Part shown: positions 60,645-64,000 of the stretch, in pieces
Numbering within the stretch: the first letter of the stretch is position 1
How the letters are laid out: each line of letters opens with the position of its first letter
From: Halichondria panicea
Lineage: Eukaryota > Porifera > Demospongiae > Suberitida > Halichondriidae
NCBI RefSeq assembly: GCF_963675165.1
Contig: NC_087383.1
Span: 4,308,979 to 4,372,978 of the forward strand
Reading direction: 5' to 3'
Length of the DNA stretch: 64,000 bases
Translations under genes and position numbers: made by a program
Notes under the pieces: model-generated
The model's database searches: none
What the model was told of the DNA's origin: nothing
What the model saw: the letters and a program-made list of their open reading frames with translations, nothing else

Positions 60645-62598
60645 AAGCGTATAGGAACTAGCTCTAAATGTCAAGGTTATTAATTAAGGTACTGTCGTCA
60701 AACCTTACAACGTACATACATATCATGACTGTGTTGTTTATACAGTGTGCAGTATAATGTATATCACGGGTCACACTATGATACGTACTTTTCCATAGCA
60801 GTAGGAATCAACCGCAATAGACCAAGCGACTGTAAGTAACCTTTAAAGAAGAAACATTTTGGAAGCTAAGTAACACAGATCGAGAGCATCCATGCAGTAC
60901 TATAAACGCACGTAGGTGTGTAAAAAAATGTACGTGGCTTACCCCAACATCACTGTCTCTCTGAGAACACCCCAGAACAGGCGTACCCTAACTGCTATCC
61001 AGAGGTGGGCCAAAACCAGTGGAGCCCACAGTGGGATACCAGTTGGCCGAATGATACACGATATGCCTATCATCAGCAGATACACACGGCTGTGTCTGGA
61101 TCAAAATGAAGCTGATAGACATACATGTATACGTACAGGTACTTTCGTAAAACAGTAACGTTTGCTTCGACTCTACTATTGTGGTGTTTATTAGTGTGAG
61201 CCGGTAAACAGGGCAATTGTAAGTATTGCGACTGATATAAAAATAAAATACACAATAATGTTGCCAACGAGATACTGCAATAGGCGAGGAGCACAACACC
61301 GTGTACATGTACTGTACCTTTGCACTTCAACTTTGTTGGTGAGTTCACAGGCATTCATCCAGTGGTAGATGACCACGGGTGTGAGGCACGTCTCAATGGA
61401 GTTGGAGAGTGTTCTAGTGACACAGTAGAAGGTGAACCAAGAGGCAATGTTGCAAAGGAGCTGAGCAAATTGTCAAAGGTAACAACCAATTATTTATCTA
61501 TATAGGGCCCCTTAGGGTTTCATCTAGTGGGGGGGGGGGGCTGGGGTGAACCTTCCCCCCTCAAACTTTTAATCCTAGATGAAACCCTGAGGGCCTACAT
61601 GTACATGTAATTGAGGCAAATAATACACAGAGTGACACAAAACAGGTAAACCACAGATTTATGTGCTAGCCTCGACGCCACGTCTACTTCTTCTTCTCAG
61701 AAATGGCAGTGGAGGAGGCTACTTTTGTGCAAGCAAAGTTCATGTAAGGATACAGCATATTTTCCAGCTCTCTTTCCAAACAGATGTGTTCCTAATTTGA
61801 GCACATACACATCACCAACCACTGCCAATGGAGCATGTAGTACCCTCGGAAGAACAACCTATACGTGAAAAAAATTGTCAGCACCACACGACGGAGGAGC
61901 AGAATTTATAAGCGCAACTTTTTTACACAATCAGAGACATAATTATAAGTTGCAATTACTGAGTTAATTCTCACTCACCAGTAAGCAAGGCCAGTCCAGA
62001 TGGAGCAGTGCCAGCGCTTTGTAGAGGATGGCATAGATAAGAGGATGTGTGAACCCTCGAATTGGCATATGCCACTCCCAGGTACGGTAACCATATGTAT
62101 GCAGCGGTCAAGGTCATTGTTATGGAATTAATGGGTGTACATGCAGTGTATACCACATAACTAGCCAGCTCTGAAGTTCGGCTTATAAGTATAGTCATAT
62201 GCAGTTTTTTTAACAGAATCAGAAGGTGAATTCACCTACTTACAATTTCCTGCCAAGTTTTTTCACTAGGGAAGCACTAAAATCCCTTATAAAATAAAAA
62301 TTTCCGTTTATTCTATGTGGGCCGTAACAATATAGACATGGTACAATAATGTAAGCTATGAGAGAGGATATCCGAAGACAATGCTGTGAGAGACTTCTAG
62401 TGACTGCCACGTCTCATCCGGTACAAATGCGGTATATGAGAGGACGGCGTTGATGCAACGAAACAGCAGCAAAGCACCGAAGAGCCTCCATCGGTGCGTT
62501 TCAAGCCATGTCACAGCTTCAGGGATATCACTAGCACGCTGGTCATTGACTGAGGCTGCCTCCTCAGCAGGACTGGGATGAATATCTCTCCTCTTCAT
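56487..62598 (-). CDS. PIGB: GPI mannosyltransferase 3 (14 exons, complete)
   Basis: Exons, 5' to 3' on the minus strand: 62598-62372, 62096-61979, 61858-61754, 61460-61318, 61089-60943, 60840-60789, 60609-60527, 60344-60148, 59925-59774, 59342-59281, 57958-57911, 57685-57559, 57205-57167, 56561-56487. They sum to 1575 nt, 524 residues plus TAG; human PIGB is 554. The protein aligns with PIGB over its whole length: [11 protein letters not shown] (about 58-68, the GT22 'PDE' luminal loop), [60 protein letters not shown] (about 339), [16 protein letters not shown] and FHTHFPE. PIGB is a multi-pass ER enzyme that adds the third mannose of the GPI anchor from dolichol-phosphate mannose. The ATG at 62598 is the first in frame after an upstream TAG. 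Introns 1 and 3 have U12-type signals; the rest are ordinary GT-AG. Confidence 0.96.
56670..56991. repeat. Tc1/mariner-like MITE (older copy)
   Basis: The right end 'cggataacgagagtctactg' followed by TA matches the element at 63284-63670, as do internal words ('aaaacgtcat', 'cagcactggccg'). The left end is eroded. It lies in PIGB intron 13. Confidence 0.75.
58352..58615. repeat. Minisatellite of a 23-bp unit, about 11 copies
   Basis: Unit 'taccatgcccagtactccgt' + 'gct', nearly perfect, in PIGB intron 10. Because 23 is not a multiple of three, all three plus frames stay open and show Cys-Pro-rich 'peptides'. These are not genes. Confidence 0.93.
58780..58997. repeat. MITE, ACCGTATAGC family
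   Basis: Inverted ends 'accgtatagcgggtaatttt' and 'aaaattacccgctatacgg' in PIGB intron 10. Confidence 0.82.
59564..59752. repeat. MITE, ACCGTATAGC family
   Basis: Inverted ends 'atagcgggtaattttcgtgg' and 'aaaactacccgctatacggt' in PIGB intron 9, some 20 bases from the exon 9 donor. Confidence 0.82.
60611..60641. repeat. (GT)n microsatellite forming a splice acceptor
   Basis: On the minus strand the (CA)n tract ends ...cacacacag|CTTGTG at PIGB exon 7, so the repeat replaces the usual pyrimidine tract and supplies the AG. Confidence 0.8.
61461..61753 (-). other. PIGB intron 3, U12-type GT-AG
   Basis: Donor |GTATCCTTAC matches the minor-spliceosome consensus GTATCCTTT at the first eight positions. 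The acceptor is preceded by 'cctttgacaatttgctcag', with a fair branch-site match (CTTTGAC) about 12 bases from the AG. A 90-bp hairpin MITE (61505-61594) sits inside. Confidence 0.75.
61505..61594. repeat. 90-bp hairpin element
   Basis: 'ggccccttagggtttcatct' and 'agatgaaaccctgagggcc' form the stem. The interior has a G run and a C run. It lies in the U12-type intron 3 of PIGB. Confidence 0.8.
62097..62371 (-). other. PIGB intron 1, U12-type AT-AC
   Basis: Exon 1 ends ...GTCTTCGG| and the intron begins ATATCCTCTC. It ends 'gaccttgaccgctgcatac' before |ATATGGTTACC. The donor fits ATATCCTT, the branch site CCTTGAC lies about 11 bases from the end, and the intron terminates in AC. Only this splice restores [11 protein letters not shown], the conserved PIGB sequence. 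Confidence 0.88.
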
Positions 62599-62744
62599 CA
62601 CCAAGACTCTATCTCGAGGACCTACATGGAGCTAAGCCGCGACTAGACTAGAGACAGAGCAAAATGACCATGTGATGACTAATGTGACCTAAGGTCAGCC
62701 CACTCTGGAGCACATGGGGACATTTCAGATCAGATCATCTTATG

Positions 62745-62897
62745 TCAGATATATCTAGATCTAGATATCAAGAGAGTTCATCATGGATATGGGGATGGAG
62801 TTCGAGTAAAGAAATGTCGTTCTGCTGCAAAAAGACAAAAGAGGGCATTGGACTGGGAGAGGATCCAGTTCCTTCGAAAATGGAAAGACATCATCCG
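62745..62897 (+). CDS. Candidate first exon of a divergent gene
   Basis: 150-210 bases from the PIGB start, on the opposite strand, an ATG at 62814 in good context ('aaagaaATGTC') opens 28 codons (MSFCCKKTKEGIGLGEDPVP...) ending CCG|gtaag, phase 0. A second overlapping frame without an ATG is also open from about 62745 and reads basic protein ('KKCRSAAKRQKRALDWERI'). The rest of the gene would lie beyond the window. Not recognised. Confidence 0.3.
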
Positions 62898-63012
62898 GTA
62901 AGCTAGAGTACACCTAAAAACTAGAGCACTGAAGTGCTAACCTTCGGCTGTTGACATGATCTACAGGTGTATAGCAACCAAAAGAGTGTTATACAATGCC
63001 GGCTAAGCATGC

Positions 63013-63231
63013 TAGATAGCCCCAGCCATAAAATCAGCCCTATCTAGCATTTGTTCTGCTGCAGAAAATCATGCAGCCCCAATCAGATTGCAGACTGCTT
63101 AGTTTTATATGCACTTCAGCACTAATCAAATTGTTACGTACGTAATGCATTAGTTAGTATAGTACGGGAACGAATGCTAAATAGGGCTGAAACCCGTGTC
63201 CCCATGGCTGGGGACGGGCATGCCCATCTAG
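63013..63231. repeat. MITE, TAGATGGGCGTG family (copy 4, inverted orientation)
   Basis: 'aacccgtgtccccatggctg' to 'gggacgggcatgcccatcta' at the right, and a shortened left end. The core is reversed relative to the other copies. Confidence 0.75.
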
Positions 63232-63283
63232 CAAGTAACAGTAGCTAGAGGCATGTTGAGATTGGAGTTTCAGTATAATTATA

Positions 63284-63670
63284 CAGTAGACTCTCGTTAA
63301 TTCGGTCACCCTTGGGACCATGCAGCTTGGCCGGAATAGCGAGGTGGCCGCATTTCAAAAAATAGCCGCGGCTAAAAAACCGACCTTACCTCGAATCTAA
63401 TGACTAATTTTGCGGTTCTACCTCGAGGATAATGATGCTCTCTATTTAAGTGTAAAATTTATTTATCAAACCACACCCAAAACGTCATCCGGCCGTAAAA
63501 ATTACGTTTAAAACCTTGTTTGGGACAGTCAGCACTGGCCGCTATACGGAATAGCGAGTGGCCGTACTTCAGGGTGAGTTTTGTGCAGTAAACATAGAGG
63601 TAGCATTCCGTGCCAAACCAAATGTCGAGGTGGCCATACTTCAGAGGGCCGGAATAGCGAGAGTCTACTG
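63284..63670. mobile_element. 387-bp Tc1/mariner-like MITE
   Basis: Ends CAGTAGACTCTCG and CGAGAGTCTACTG are perfect inverted repeats flanked by TA (63282-63283 and 63671-63672). Sister copy at about 56670-56991. Confidence 0.88.
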
Positions 63671-64000
63671 TAGTAGTACATGTAGACTCGCAACTCTTTT
63701 CTCTGATTGGACAGAGGCGGGAGAAAAGGGACTGGTTACTCTGATAGGATTTACAAATAACAAGTTTACTATTGAATCCACCCACGCGTAAACGGTAGTT
63801 ATTACCAAGCCAGGGGGAAAGAGGAGATATCCCCTAGCTCCAATGTCCCTCCCCCTAAAATTTGCATTCATGTACCGTACTCTACCGAGATTACGCCCAC
63901 CCTAATTGCATGCTACAAAGCAGCTACAGGTGGGATGGGCTTAATTTCGAAAACAGTCGTTTTGCCTCGAAATTAAGCCCACTCATTAAGAAACTATTCT
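63671..64000. other. Right-edge sequence without recognised features
   Basis: No gene found. The last 130 bases contain 'aattaagccca' words on both strands that hint at another truncated repeat running off the edge. Confidence 0.4.

Noticed and set aside
62356-62371. PIGB exon 1 continuing as FGYPLS to a stop
   Set aside because: That is read-through of the AT-AC intron; splicing at ATATCC restores the conserved YGYRTWEW.
1-64000. tRNA or rRNA genes
   Set aside because: No cloverleaf with A and B boxes and no rRNA-like conserved blocks were noticed by eye; a covariance-model scan would be needed to be sure.

Overview
This is animal nuclear DNA: spliced genes with GT-AG and minor-spliceosome introns, long AT-rich intergenic stretches, and a dense mix of retrotransposon remnants, MITEs and foldback repeats. 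A non-bilaterian metazoan is my best guess, and a demosponge fits best (compact introns in one gene, a huge intronless sacsin-type gene, LINE and Ty3/gypsy types common in marine invertebrates). The species cannot be fixed from the sequence.

Layout. 1-11895 (+) is the 3' part of a giant sacsin-like gene with two full sacsin repeats, a DnaJ domain and a C-terminal HEPN domain, open to the left edge. 11.9-18.6 kb is a graveyard of non-LTR retrotransposon 3' ends. 18.67-21.69 kb (-) holds two overlapping ORFs that look like one DDE-transposase-like protein split by a frameshift; its 5' end lies in a roughly 315-bp tandem triplication. 23.1-25.0 kb is a segment flanked by inverted repeats that carries exons of an unrecognised minus-strand gene.

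Two tandem three-exon genes for GCNT-type beta-1,6-N-acetylglucosaminyltransferases (GT14) occupy 25.1-35.8 kb (copy A) and 49.8-55.6 kb (copy B), inside a segmental duplication. Copy A has been enlarged by insertions: an 825-bp palindrome, several MITEs and a decayed Ty3/gypsy element with integrase before reverse transcriptase and a SCAN-like Gag. Copy B preserves the empty sites of two of these insertions. The 36-49 kb spacer is mainly MITEs, minisatellites and a multi-kilobase palindromic array, with a few weak exon candidates.

56.49-62.60 kb (-) is a complete 14-exon PIGB gene (GPI mannosyltransferase 3). Its exons join in frame to 524 residues, and two of its introns have minor (U12-type) spliceosome signals, one of them AT-AC. 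A candidate divergent first exon lies just upstream. The last 1.1 kb is MITE material.

The genes do not form one pathway. GCNT and PIGB both act in glycan assembly (Golgi O-glycan branching and ER GPI-anchor synthesis), but nothing in the sequence shows more than chance proximity.
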